NCBI GenBank assembly: GCA_963827545.1
Contig: CAWHBI010000050.1
Location: 1 to 64,000, forward strand
DNA length: 64,000 nt
Direction: 5' to 3'
Source of the DNA: AWTP1-13 sp963827545
GTDB lineage: Bacteria; Pseudomonadota; Alphaproteobacteria; Rhizobiales; Hyphomicrobiaceae
Shown here: piece after piece, positions 53,593 through 61,936 of the stretch
How positions within the stretch are numbered: the first letter of the stretch is position 1
How the letters are laid out: each line of letters starts with the position of its first letter
Translations under genes and position numbers: made by a program
Notes under the pieces: model-generated
What the model saw: the letters and a program-made list of their open reading frames with translations, nothing else
The model's database searches: none
What the model was told of the DNA's origin: nothing

Positions 53593-53699
53593 ACGTGGTT
53601 AGGCTCCCGCTCGAGGTCTCCAGGCAAGGCGATCGGCGCATCGAGCACAGGCAACCTCGGCCCCGAGATGCACAGGCCGGATGCGCGCAGCAAAAATAC

Positions 53700-53728
53700 T
53701 TGACTTGCGGGCTCGGAATTTCCATATA
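53700..53728 (+). promoter_or_regulatory. Candidate promoter of the SUF operon
   Basis: TTGACT at 53700-53705 is separated by 17 bases from CATATA at 53723-53728. The -35 box is close to the housekeeping sigma consensus and the -10 region is AT-rich in otherwise GC-rich DNA. It lies about 130 bases before the Rrf2 gene and just upstream of the palindrome at 53739. Confidence 0.55.
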
Positions 53729-53738
53729 TCCACTGAAG

Positions 53739-53755
53739 TTTAGAACAGTTCGAAA
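53739..53755. promoter_or_regulatory. Near-perfect palindrome, candidate Rrf2/IscR operator
   Basis: TTTAGAACAGTTCGAAA is a 17-base dyad (14 of 17 positions symmetric). It sits about 10 bases after the -10 element, so over the expected transcription start. A repressor bound here would block the promoter. The Rrf2 gene directly downstream is the natural candidate. Confidence 0.6.
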
Positions 53756-53856
53756 GAGTCTGATCTGGCCCGCGCTGAACTGCTCGATGCGCGGTGTCAT
53801 AGCACGGGCCTGGGTGTCGAACGCAAGGGGCAAGGCGAGCCTGCACAGCGGCTTGC

Positions 53857-54354
53857 ATGCCCGGTGGAGTGGAAACCGTCGTGGAGTTGAATACCAAGGG
53901 TCGGTACGCGGTCACCGCCATGGCCGATCTCGCCAAGTATGGCGCCGGTGAAGCGGTGCCGCTTTCGGCCATCGCCGAGCGCCAGCAGATCTCCCTTGCC
54001 TATCTCGAGCAACTCTTTGGCAAACTGCGCCGCGCAGGCCTGGTCGAAAGCGAGCGTGGGCGCGCCGGTGGTTACCGGCTGGCTCGGCCGGCCTCGAGCG
54101 TGACGGTGGCCGACATCATGCAGGCCGTGGAAGAGGGCATCCGCATGACGCGGTGCGCCGGGGAAGACTCCCCGCCGTGCATGGCGGGCAGGCGCTGCCT
54201 CACACACGGGCTTTGGGACGCGCTGGGTGACCAGATCGCGGTGTTCCTGGCCAGCGTGACGCTGCAGGAGGTGCTCGACGGCATCGCCGGGCAAGCTGGC
54301 GGTGCGGATGCCGACTGGTTCTGTCGGATTGGTGGCGGATTGATCGCGCAATGA
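53857..54354 (+). CDS. Rrf2 family iron-sulfur responsive regulator (IscR-like)
   Basis: A ~160-residue regulator has the winged helix LNTKGRYAVTAMADLAKYG, IAERQQISLAYLEQLFGKLRRAGLVES and RGRAGGYRLARP. The cluster-binding segment is RCAGEDSPPCMAGRRCLTH, i.e. C-x7-C-x5-C-x2-H; E. coli IscR has C-x5-C-x5-C-x2-H. The longer first gap is typical of several Alphaproteobacteria, as far as I recall. It probably senses a [2Fe-2S] cluster and controls its own operon. The start is ATG 53857; GTG 53881 just before the conserved ELNTKGRY is equally plausible. It overlaps the desulfurase gene by 4 bases. Confidence 0.92.
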   Translation: MPGGVETVVELNTKGRYAVTAMADLAKYGAGEAVPLSAIAERQQISLAYLEQLFGKLRRAGLVESERGRAGGYRLARPASSVTVADIMQAVEEGIRMTRCAGEDSPPCMAGRRCLTHGLWDALGDQIAVFLASVTLQEVLDGIAGQAGGADADWFCRIGGGLIAQ

Positions 54355-55481
54355 GCGCAAGGCGCACATATCTCGATTGCAACGCGACCGCGCCGCTGCG
54401 GCCGGAGGCGCGTGCGGCCTGTGTCTCGGCGCTCGATGCCATCGGCAACCCCTCCTCCCCGCACGCGGAAGGACGGCGTGCGCGCGCGCTCGTGGAGGAC
54501 GCGCGCGAGCAGGTGGCTGCCCTGGTGGGCGCCAAGCCGGCCGAGGTGGTGTTCACCAGCGGCGGCACTGAAGCCAACAATGCGGTGCTGGCCGGCGGGT
54601 GGGATACGATTTTCCTTTCCGGCATCGAGCATGACTCGGTGCTGGCGCCGGCGCGAGCGAGCAAGGCGCGCCTTGTCGAGATACCGGTCGGCAATGACGG
54701 TGTGGTGCGCGCCCCCGGGTTCGATGACCGCGTGGCGGAGGCATCGGCGGCCCGTGCGTTGGTGTCGCTGCAGATGGCCAACAACGAGACGGGCGTGCTG
54801 CAGCCGGTGGCCGAAGTCGCGGCCGTGACCAAGGCGCGCGGAGTGTTCGTGCACACGGATGCGGTGCAGGCGGCGGGGCGCGTCGCCATCGACCTGCGCG
54901 CCCTTGGCGTCGACTACCTGACGCTGTCGGCCCACAAGCTCGGCGGGCCCAAGGGCGTCGGTGCACTCGTGATCCGCGAGGGCGCAAGCCTGCCGGCCTT
55001 GATTGCAGGCGGCGGCCAGGAGCGCCGGCGCCGGGCGGGGACCGAGAACGTGCCTGCCATCGCCGGCTTCGGTGCGGCTGCCGAGGCAGCGCAGCGCGAT
55101 CTGGGCGCTATCCACCGCGTTGCGAGGCTACGCGATGAGCTCGAAGCCAGGGTGCGGGCCATGGCGCCCTCGGCCGTCGTGATCGGCGCAGGCGCTAAAC
55201 GCCTGCCCAACACCACGAGCATCGCCCTGGCCGGGACGAGCGCTGAGACGCTGGTGATTGCCCTCGACCTTGCGGGCGTTTCGGTGAGCGCGGGCGCAGC
55301 GTGCTCGTCCGGCAAGGTGGGCGCGAGCCACGTGCTGCAGGCGATGGGCATCGAGCCGGTCCTGGCGCGAGCCGCCATCCGGGTGAGCCTCGGCTGGAAC
55401 TCGACCGAGAAAGACGTCGAGGCCTTCCTCGAGGCCTGGAGCAACGTTGCACTGCGTCGCCGCGAACGCGCGGTGGCCTGA
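54351..55481 (+). CDS. Cysteine desulfurase (NifS/IscS type)
   Basis: This 376-residue PLP enzyme takes sulfur from cysteine for cluster assembly. It has YLDCNATAPLRPEAR, NPSSPHAEGRRAR, FTSGGTEANNAVL, LVSLQMANNETGVLQP and HTDAVQAAGR. The PLP lysine lies in LSAHKLGGPKGVGAL, and the loop cysteine in SAGAACSSGKVGASHVL. It is group I; the operon also has the group II enzyme SufS. It starts at ATG 54351 overlapping the regulator stop. Confidence 0.94.
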   Translation: MSARRTYLDCNATAPLRPEARAACVSALDAIGNPSSPHAEGRRARALVEDAREQVAALVGAKPAEVVFTSGGTEANNAVLAGGWDTIFLSGIEHDSVLAPARASKARLVEIPVGNDGVVRAPGFDDRVAEASAARALVSLQMANNETGVLQPVAEVAAVTKARGVFVHTDAVQAAGRVAIDLRALGVDYLTLSAHKLGGPKGVGALVIREGASLPALIAGGGQERRRRAGTENVPAIAGFGAAAEAAQRDLGAIHRVARLRDELEARVRAMAPSAVVIGAGAKRLPNTTSIALAGTSAETLVIALDLAGVSVSAGAACSSGKVGASHVLQAMGIEPVLARAAIRVSLGWNSTEKDVEAFLEAWSNVALRRRERAVA

Positions 55482-55507
55482 GAGAGATCAGAGCAAAGAG
55501 AGTACAG

Positions 55508-56977
55508 ATGGCGGCAGTCCAACAGACGATCGACCAGGTCAGGCGGATCGACGTCGACCAGTACAAGTACGGCTTCGAGACTGATATCGAGTCGGTGAAG
55601 GCGCCAAGGGGGCTGAGCGAAGATATCGTCCGCTTCATCTCCGCCAAGAAGGATGAGCCCGGCTGGATGCTGGAGTGGCGGCTCGACGCGTACCGGCGCT
55701 GGCAGACGATGACGGAGCCGACCTGGGCCAGGGTGCACTACCCCAGGATCGACTTCCAGAACCTGTATTACTACTCCGCGCCGAAATCGACCGAGGGGCC
55801 AAAGAGTTTGGCCGATGTCGATCCCGAGCTGCTGCGCACCTACGAGAAGCTCGGCATCCCCCTCAAGGAGCGCGCGATCCTGGCCGGTGTGAAGGACACG
55901 CGCGTGGCCGTCGATGCGGTGTTCGACAGCGTGTCGGTCGTCACCACCTTCAAGGACGAGCTGGCCAAGGCCGGCGTGATCTTCTGCTCGATCTCGGAGG
56001 CGCTGCGCGAGCACCCCGAGCTGGTGCGCAAGTACCTGGGCTCGGTGGTGCCGCAGGGCGACAACTTCTATGCGGCGCTCAACTCGGCGGTGTTCTCCGA
56101 CGGCTCGTTCGTCTACGTGCCGCAGGGCGTGCGCTGCCCGATGGAGCTTTCCACCTACTTCCGCATCAACGAGAAGGAGACCGGCCAGTTCGAGCGCACG
56201 CTCATCATCGCCGACAAGGGTGCCTACGTTTCCTACCTTGAAGGCTGCACGGCACCAATGCGCGACGAGAACCAGCTGCACGCGGCGGTGGTAGAGCTGA
56301 TCGCGCTCGACGACGCCGAGATCAAGTACTCGACCGTGCAGAACTGGTATCCCGGCGACAAGAACGGCAAGGGCGGAATTTACAACTTCGTCACCAAGCG
56401 AGGCGACTGCCGCGGCCGAAATTCCAAGATCAGCTGGACGCAAGTTGAAACGGGTTCCGCAATCACCTGGAAATACCCGAGCTGCATTCTACGCGGCGAC
56501 GGTTCCAGGGGCGAATTTTACTCGATCGCCGTCTCCAACGGCTACCAGCAGGTCGACAGCGGGACCAAGATGCTGCATCTGGGGTCCAACACGTCGAGCC
56601 GCATCATCTCCAAGGGCATCGCCGCCGGCCATTCGCAGAACACTTATAGAGGACTCGTCTCCGCGCACCGCAAGGCCAAGAACGTGCGCAACTTCACCAA
56701 CTGCGATAGCCTGCTGATCGGCGACAAATGCGGCGCCCACACCGTGCCTTATATCGAGGCCAAGAATGCGTCCGCGCATTTCGAGCACGAGGCCACCACC
56801 TCCAAGATCTCCGACGACAAGCTGTTTTACTGCATGCAGCGCGGCTTGAGCGAGGAGGAGGCTGTGGCGTTGATCGTCAACGGCTTCGTGCGCGACGTGC
56901 TGCAGCACCTGCCGATGGAGTTCATGGCCGAGACGCAGAAGCTGATCGGTGTCAGCCTAGAGGGCTCGGTGGGATAG
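55508..56977 (+). CDS. sufB: Fe-S cluster assembly scaffold protein SufB
   Basis: This 489-residue scaffold subunit of SufBC2D has KYGFETDIESVKAPRGLSED, EPGWMLEWRLDAYRRW, VPQGVRCPMELSTYFRINEK, SYLEGCTAPMRDENQLHAAV, GGIYNFVTKRGDCRGRNSKI, SCILRGDGSRGEFYSIA and CDSLLIGDKCGAHTVPYIEAKN. The latter holds the conserved Cys used in cluster building. It starts 26 bases after the desulfurase gene at ATG 55508. Confidence 0.97.
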   Translation: MAAVQQTIDQVRRIDVDQYKYGFETDIESVKAPRGLSEDIVRFISAKKDEPGWMLEWRLDAYRRWQTMTEPTWARVHYPRIDFQNLYYYSAPKSTEGPKSLADVDPELLRTYEKLGIPLKERAILAGVKDTRVAVDAVFDSVSVVTTFKDELAKAGVIFCSISEALREHPELVRKYLGSVVPQGDNFYAALNSAVFSDGSFVYVPQGVRCPMELSTYFRINEKETGQFERTLIIADKGAYVSYLEGCTAPMRDENQLHAAVVELIALDDAEIKYSTVQNWYPGDKNGKGGIYNFVTKRGDCRGRNSKISWTQVETGSAITWKYPSCILRGDGSRGEFYSIAVSNGYQQVDSGTKMLHLGSNTSSRIISKGIAAGHSQNTYRGLVSAHRKAKNVRNFTNCDSLLIGDKCGAHTVPYIEAKNASAHFEHEATTSKISDDKLFYCMQRGLSEEEAVALIVNGFVRDVLQHLPMEFMAETQKLIGVSLEGSVG

Positions 56978-56978
56978 C

Positions 56979-57245
56979 ATGTCTCAATATTGGTTCAGGC
57001 CAAAGACTTACGGCTACGGTGCCACGCCCACCAATTGGAAGGGGTGGGCCGCTATTGCCGTTTTCGTGGGCATGATCATGGCGCTGACCTTTCCGTTGAT
57101 GGTCTGGCCCGCGGACATGCCTGCGGGCCCGGCGGCCTGGCAGATCGTGACGTGGGCCATCATGGTGGCGTTGCTCACGCTGGCCTTCATCCGCTTCAGC
57201 CGTGCGAAGACCGATGGACAATGGAGCTGGCGTTGGGGCAAGTAA
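56979..57245 (+). CDS. Small membrane protein in the SUF operon
   Basis: This 88-residue protein begins MSQYWFRPKTYGYGATPTNW, then has two hydrophobic helices (WAAIAVFVGMIMALTFPLMVW and IVTWAIMVALLTLAFIRF). It ends in a basic-aromatic tail (TDGQWSWRWGK). It is placed one base after the sufB stop, so it is translated with it. The family is not recognised and it has no established SUF role. Confidence 0.8.
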   Translation: MSQYWFRPKTYGYGATPTNWKGWAAIAVFVGMIMALTFPLMVWPADMPAGPAAWQIVTWAIMVALLTLAFIRFSRAKTDGQWSWRWGK

Positions 57246-57372
57246 GGTAAGTGAGTACCGAAAGAGGCCTTGAGCCGGGACAACCCGGCCGAAGAAGAGG
57301 TGATGGGAGTGGACGTGCATGGAGCGCTCGGGCGGCGGGTAGGCCGTGCCGAGCGGTTTTGAGGAGACCACG

Positions 57373-57651
57373 ATGCGTGATGCGGCGGAAATGATGACGG
57401 CGGTAACGATGGCGAAGCTGCGGCGGGAGCTGGACGAGCGGGAGTGCAAGCGGCGCAATGCGCTGTCCAAGACGAGCCCCGGTTTCGCGCTGCGGACGGG
57501 CGACGTCGGCACCGTGCTGGAGACGCTCGGCAACAACGAGGCGTTCCTGGTCGAGTTCAACAAGAACGGCAAGGCCGCGAAGGGCGAGTGCGACTGGCTG
57601 GGTGTGCTCTATCCCACCGAGATTGAAATGGTGGACACGCGCCAGGCCTGA
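57373..57651 (+). CDS. DUF4926-like small protein in the SUF operon
   Basis: This 92-residue cytoplasmic protein has a charged N-terminal helix (MAKLRRELDERECKRRNAL) and an SH3-like stretch, LRTGDVGTVLETLGNNEAFLVEF, that resembles DUF4926. GAGGAG precedes ATG 57373; the longer reading from 57346 is less likely. It lies between the membrane protein and sufC. Role in cluster assembly unknown. Confidence 0.7.
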   Translation: MRDAAEMMTAVTMAKLRRELDERECKRRNALSKTSPGFALRTGDVGTVLETLGNNEAFLVEFNKNGKAAKGECDWLGVLYPTEIEMVDTRQA

Positions 57652-57658
57652 GCGGCCT

Positions 57659-57674
57659 GGACCCCGCGGGGTCC
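57659..57674. promoter_or_regulatory. Perfect 16-base GC palindrome before sufC
   Basis: GGACCCCGCGGGGTCC lies between the DUF4926-like gene and sufC, 28 bases before the sufC ATG, directly after a second inverted pair CAGGCCTGAGCGGCCTGG. No T-run follows, so it is not a standard terminator. It may be an mRNA hairpin that affects stability or sufC translation. Confidence 0.5.
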
Positions 57675-57702
57675 ATCCAGACACGAGAGATGACCTGAGC
57701 AA

Positions 57703-58467
57703 ATGTTGGAAGTCAGAAACCTGCATGTAAAGCTGGCTGACGAGAACACGCCGATCCTCAAGGGTGTCGACCTAACGGTGCCCAAAGGCCAGGTTCACGC
57801 GATCATGGGCCCCAACGGCTCGGGCAAGTCCACGCTCGCCTACGTGCTGGCTGGGCGCGAGGACTACGTCGTGACCGACGGCGACATCCTGTGGAACGGC
57901 GAGAGCGTGCTGGAGATGGAGCCCGACGAGCGCGCTGCCAAGGGCATCTTCCTCGCCTTCCAGTATCCGATGGAGATCCCGGGCGTCGCCACCATGACGT
58001 TCCTGCGCACGGCCGTGAACGCGCTGCGCAAGAAGCGCGGGGAGAAGGAGTTCACGACGCCGGAGTTCCTCAAGCGCGTGCGCGAGGCGGCGGCGCGGCT
58101 CGGCATGTCGGACGAGATGTTGAAACGCCCGCTCAATGTCGGCTTCTCGGGCGGTGAGAAGAAGCGCATGGAAATCCTGCAGATGGCCATGCTGGAGCCT
58201 GCGCTGTGCGTGATGGACGAGACCGACTCCGGGCTCGACATCGACGCCGTGCGCGTCGTCTCGGAGGGCGTCAACAAGCTGCGCTCCAAGGACCGCGCCA
58301 TGTTGGTCATCACCCACTACCAGCGGCTGTTGAACTACATCGTGCCCGACAAGGTGCACGTGATGGCGGACGGCGCCATCGCCAAGAGCGGTGGCAAGGA
58401 GCTGGCGCTGGAGCTGGAGAAGAGCGGCTACGCCGAGTTCAAATCCAAGGCGCTCGAGAGCGCTTGA
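57703..58467 (+). CDS. sufC: Fe-S cluster assembly ATPase SufC
   Basis: This 254-residue ABC-type ATPase has MLEVRNLHVKLADENTPILK, Walker A MGPNGSGKSTLAYVLAG, Q-loop FLAFQYPMEIPGV, signature NVGFSGGEKKRMEIL, Walker B ALCVMDETDSGLDIDAVRVV and VITHYQRLLNYIVPDKVHVM. It powers the SufBC2D scaffold. The order sufB-(two small genes)-sufC-sufD-sufS fits the operon. Confidence 0.97.
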   Translation: MLEVRNLHVKLADENTPILKGVDLTVPKGQVHAIMGPNGSGKSTLAYVLAGREDYVVTDGDILWNGESVLEMEPDERAAKGIFLAFQYPMEIPGVATMTFLRTAVNALRKKRGEKEFTTPEFLKRVREAAARLGMSDEMLKRPLNVGFSGGEKKRMEILQMAMLEPALCVMDETDSGLDIDAVRVVSEGVNKLRSKDRAMLVITHYQRLLNYIVPDKVHVMADGAIAKSGGKELALELEKSGYAEFKSKALESA

Positions 58468-58495
58468 GAGCCCCGTCGAGAAAAGACCGCAGGAT

Positions 58496-59827
58496 ATGAC
58501 CGTAGCTGTGACGAGGACCAAGGTCGAACAGGCCTATTCCGAAAGCTTCGAGGCCGTCGCCGCGAAGCTGCCGGGCGGGCGCGCGGTTGCCGAGGCGCGC
58601 AAGGCGGCAATCGGCGCGTTCGCGGGGCTCGGGCTGCCGCACCGGCGCATCGAGGAATGGAAGTACACCGATCTGAGGGCCACGCTGAAGGAAGCGCTGC
58701 CGCCGGCGATCGCCGACAGCACGCGCGTGACGCGAGAGGAGGTCGACGCCGCGCTCGAGGGGCTCGCAGCGCTCGCCGCCCATCGCGTGGTGTTCGTCAA
58801 CGGCGCATACCGGCCTGATCTGTCTCTCATGGACGGTGCTGGTGGGGTGGCGCTGGAGCCGCTCGCGGCCGCGCTCGAGGCCTCGTCCGAGCGCATCGCC
58901 AATGGACTGATCCGCGCTGACGCGGTGGCGCAGGATGCGGTAAGCGCGCTCAATACGGCATTCATGACGGATGGCGCAGTGGTTCGCGTGGCCGACGGCG
59001 CGGAACTCGTGAAGCCGCTGCTTCTCGTCTTCGTTCGCGCGGGCGCGGCGCCGCGGCTCGTGACCACGCGCAATGTCCTCAGGATCGGCGCCGGCGCCAA
59101 GGCAACGCTGATCGAGGCCTATGTGACCCTGCCCGGCGCGGCGGGCCAGACCAACGCGCTGAGCGACATCGCGGTCGGCGATGGCGCCAGCTTTGTGCAC
59201 GTCAAGTGCACGCTGGACGGCACGGCCTCGGCCCATGTCGCCGGCTGGCTGGTGACGCTGGGGGCGGACTCCTCCTATCGGGCCTTCCAGCTGACGGCGG
59301 CGACGGGGCTCGTTCGCAACAATCTCCTTGTCACCTTCAAGGGCGAGGGGGCGAAGCTCGACATTTCCGGCTGCTTCCTTGGGCGCGACGCCGAGCACAT
59401 CGACACCACGCTGGTGGTCGATCACGCGGTGCCCGGCTGCGAGAGCCGCGAGCTGTTCAAGGGCGTGCTGGCGGACAGGGCGCGCGGCGTGTTCCAGGGC
59501 AAGGTGATCGTGCGGCCCAACGCGCAGAAGACCGACGGCAAGCAGATGGCGCAAGTTCTCATGCTGTCGGAGGACGCCGAGTTCGATTCCAAGCCGGAGC
59601 TGGAGATCCACGCCGACGACGTGATCTGCGGCCATGGCTCGACGGCAGCCGAGCTCGACCCCGAGATGCTGTTCTATTTCCGGTCGCGCGGCATCCCGCT
59701 GGAGGAGGCGCGTGCGCTGCTGATCGAGAGCTTCGTTGGCGAGGCGATGGACACGGTCGAGGACGAGGGCTTGCGCGCGGCGCTGTCGGCGATCGCGAAG
59801 AGCAGGCTCGCCGGCCTGGCTGCATGA
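58496..59827 (+). CDS. sufD: Fe-S cluster assembly protein SufD
   Basis: This 443-residue beta-helix subunit pairs with SufB. It has GLPHRRIEEWKYTDLRATLK, a variable N-lobe, then the conserved core GDGASFVHVKCTLDGTASAHV, DISGCFLGRDAEHIDTTLVV, HAVPGCESRELFKGVLADRA and RGVFQGKVIVRPNAQKTDGK. EIHADDVICGHGSTAAELDPE and YFRSRGIPLEEARALLIESF follow. The start at ATG 58496 lies 28 bases after sufC. Confidence 0.96.
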   Translation: MTVAVTRTKVEQAYSESFEAVAAKLPGGRAVAEARKAAIGAFAGLGLPHRRIEEWKYTDLRATLKEALPPAIADSTRVTREEVDAALEGLAALAAHRVVFVNGAYRPDLSLMDGAGGVALEPLAAALEASSERIANGLIRADAVAQDAVSALNTAFMTDGAVVRVADGAELVKPLLLVFVRAGAAPRLVTTRNVLRIGAGAKATLIEAYVTLPGAAGQTNALSDIAVGDGASFVHVKCTLDGTASAHVAGWLVTLGADSSYRAFQLTAATGLVRNNLLVTFKGEGAKLDISGCFLGRDAEHIDTTLVVDHAVPGCESRELFKGVLADRARGVFQGKVIVRPNAQKTDGKQMAQVLMLSEDAEFDSKPELEIHADDVICGHGSTAAELDPEMLFYFRSRGIPLEEARALLIESFVGEAMDTVEDEGLRAALSAIAKSRLAGLAA

Positions 59828-59865
59828 GGTGAGGCGCGGGCGAGGGCCCCGCGCGGAGGACGACC

Positions 59866-61125
59866 ATGACCGCGATGATCAAAGAGGCAGACCTCACGGG
59901 TGGCGGCACCTACGACGTGGAACGCATCCGCACCGACTTTCCGATCCTGTTCCGCGAGGTGTACGGCAAGCCGCTGGTCTATCTCGACAACGGCGCTTCC
60001 GCGCAGAAGCCGCGCGCCGTGCTGGACGCGATCGAGCACGCCTACAAGATGGAGTACGCCAACGTCCATCGCGGCCTGCACTATCTCTCCAATACCGCCA
60101 CCGCCAAATACGAGGACGCGCGCGAGACGGTGCGCCGGTTCCTCAATGCGCCGAGCACCGACGAGATCATCTTCACCCGCAACGCCACCGAGGCCATCAA
60201 CCTGGTGGCGAGCTCGTTCGGCGGGATGATCCTCGGCGAGGGCGACGAGATCATCCTCTCCATCATGGAGCACCACTCCAACATCGTGCCGTGGCACTTC
60301 CATCGCGAGCGGCGCGGCGCAGTGCTCAAGTGGGCGCCGATCACGGATGAGGGTGAGCTGCAGCTCGACAAGTTCGAGCGCCTGTTCAACAAGCACACCA
60401 AGATGGTGGCGATCACCCACATGTCGAACGTGCTGGGCACGGTCACACCCCTCAAGGAGATCGTGCGCATCGCACACGCCCACGATGTTCCCGTGCTGGT
60501 CGACGGCAGCCAGGCGGCGGTGCACATGCCCGTGGACGTGCAGGACCTGGACGTCGATTTCTACGCCTTCACCGGGCACAAGACCTACGGGCCGTCGGGC
60601 ATCGGCGTGCTCTACGCCAAGCGCAAGCACCTCGACGCCATGCCGCCCTACATGGGCGGGGGCGAGATGATCGAGAGCGTACACAAGGACCGCATCGCCT
60701 ACGGCAAGGCGCCCCACAAGTTCGAGGCCGGCACGCCGCCGATCGTGCAGGCGATAGGGCTCGGCGCCGCGCTCGACTACATGATGCAGGTGGGCCGCGA
60801 CCGCATCGCGCGCTACGAGGCCGGCCTCAAGGACTACGCCCACGAGCGCCTGGGCCGGCTCAACTGGCTCAAGATCCACGGGCACGCCAGGGACAAGGGC
60901 GCGATCGTCGCCTTCAGCATCGACGGGCTGCACCCCCACGACATCTCCACCATCATCGACCGCTCCGGCGTGGCCGTGCGCGCGGGCCATCACTGCGCCC
61001 AGCCGCTGATGGAGCGGCTGGGGGTAACTGCCACGTGCCGGGCGTCGTTTGCGATGTACAATACCAAGGCCGAGGTGGATGCTCTGGCCGAGGCGCTGGT
61101 GAAGGCGCACGAGTTCTTTGCGTAG
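59866..61125 (+). CDS. sufS: Cysteine desulfurase SufS
   Basis: This 419-residue group II cysteine desulfurase has VYLDNGASAQKPRAVLDAIE (as LVYLDNGASAQKP), EYANVHRGLHYLSNTATAKY, FTRNATEAINLVASSFG, SIMEHHSNIVPWHF, VLVDGSQAAVHMPVDVQDLD and PLP lysine in FTGHKTYGPSGIGVLY. The C-terminal active-loop region AVRAGHHCAQPLMERLG has the family Cys-x-Gln but the nucleophile Cys lies in TCRASFAMYN. Start ATG 59866; ATG 59875 is possible. 38 bases after sufD. Confidence 0.96.
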   Translation: MTAMIKEADLTGGGTYDVERIRTDFPILFREVYGKPLVYLDNGASAQKPRAVLDAIEHAYKMEYANVHRGLHYLSNTATAKYEDARETVRRFLNAPSTDEIIFTRNATEAINLVASSFGGMILGEGDEIILSIMEHHSNIVPWHFHRERRGAVLKWAPITDEGELQLDKFERLFNKHTKMVAITHMSNVLGTVTPLKEIVRIAHAHDVPVLVDGSQAAVHMPVDVQDLDVDFYAFTGHKTYGPSGIGVLYAKRKHLDAMPPYMGGGEMIESVHKDRIAYGKAPHKFEAGTPPIVQAIGLGAALDYMMQVGRDRIARYEAGLKDYAHERLGRLNWLKIHGHARDKGAIVAFSIDGLHPHDISTIIDRSGVAVRAGHHCAQPLMERLGVTATCRASFAMYNTKAEVDALAEALVKAHEFFA

Positions 61126-61130
61126 GGTCG

Positions 61131-61245
61131 TCATCCCCGCGTCGTGTCGAAGACACGCCTTCGGCATGATGGCGGGGATCCAGTCAACGTCCCACGCACA
61201 AGCGGCTTAGTGACCTGGATTCCCGCCTCCGCGGGAATGACGTAA
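61131..61245. repeat. Intergenic nested palindromes before the DUF59 gene
   Basis: Two hairpin-forming units lie back to back: GTCATCCCCGC...GCGGGGATCCAG (with GTGTCGAAGACACGCCTTCGG inside) and CTGGATTCCCGCCTCCGCGGGAATGAC. Similar CATTCCCGC-type repeats are frequent in alphaproteobacterial intergenic DNA. Confidence 0.75.
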
Positions 61246-61255
61246 GGGGTGTGTC

Positions 61256-61690
61256 GTGGATGACAAAGTAACAGGGCGAAGCGGCTTGGCGACGCCTGAC
61301 GAAGCTCCGCCTGTCCAAGCTCTGCCGGAGCCAAAGTCGGCCGTTCCCGAGCCCGCACCGGGCTCCTCCATCCCCAAGGAGGAGCTGGAGCAGCTCACCG
61401 CCGACATCGTGGCAGCGCTCAAGACCGTGTACGACCCCGAGATCCCCGCCGACATCTACGAGCTGGGGCTCATCTACAAGATCGACGTGGACGACGCGCG
61501 CAACGTCGCCGTGGAAATGACGCTGACGTCGCCGGGGTGCCCGGTGGCCGGCGAGATGCCGGGCTGGGTGGAGAACGCCATCGGCTCCATTGCCGGCGTT
61601 GGCCAGGTCACCGTCAAGCTCACCTTCGACCCGCCGTGGGACAAGGACCGCATGTCCGACGAGGCCAAGCTGCTGCTGGGGATGTTCTGA
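61256..61690 (+). CDS. SUF system DUF59 (MIP18 family) protein, SufT-like
   Basis: A 144-residue protein has a Pro/Ala-rich N-terminal ~45 residues, then the DUF59 domain: ELEQLTADIVAALKTVYDPEIPADIYELGLIYKIDV (quoted in part: TVYDPEIPADIYELGLIY), MTLTSPGCPVAGEMPGWVEN (conserved Cys) and VKLTFDPPWDKDRMSDEAK. These proteins help mature or deliver clusters. The GTG at 61256 is separated from sufS by the palindromic repeat. No sufA- or sufE-like gene follows, unlike in many relatives. Confidence 0.92.
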   Translation: MDDKVTGRSGLATPDEAPPVQALPEPKSAVPEPAPGSSIPKEELEQLTADIVAALKTVYDPEIPADIYELGLIYKIDVDDARNVAVEMTLTSPGCPVAGEMPGWVENAIGSIAGVGQVTVKLTFDPPWDKDRMSDEAKLLLGMF

Positions 61691-61700
61691 GCGGCCGCGG

Positions 61701-61925
61701 CGACCCTTCTCCCCTTGGGGAGAAGGTGCCCGTCGTGTTGAAGACGCGCCTCCGGCACGATGGGCGGATGAGGGGGCCTTCGCTACTGCGCCGAAGGAAG
61801 TTGCCCCTCACCAGTTCGGCCGGATGACTTACGACCGCGCCATCGACGTCGGCGCTGGTCTCCAACTCAATGCACGCGGTCGTAAGTCATGGCCTCACGT
61901 CCTCTCCCCCGAGGGGAGAGGGGCC
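61701..61925. repeat. Intergenic repeat R2, copy 2
   Basis: Shares with 47651-47900 the terminal CTTCTCCCCTTGGGGAGAAGG and CCTCTCCCC...GGGGAGAGG hairpins, GACGCGCCTCCGGCACGA, GATGAGGGGGCCTTC, CCCCTCACCAGTTCGGCC and the nested ATGACTTACGACCGCG / CGCGGTCGTAAGTCAT pair. Confidence 0.88.
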
Positions 61926-61936
61926 TCGCCCCGCGA

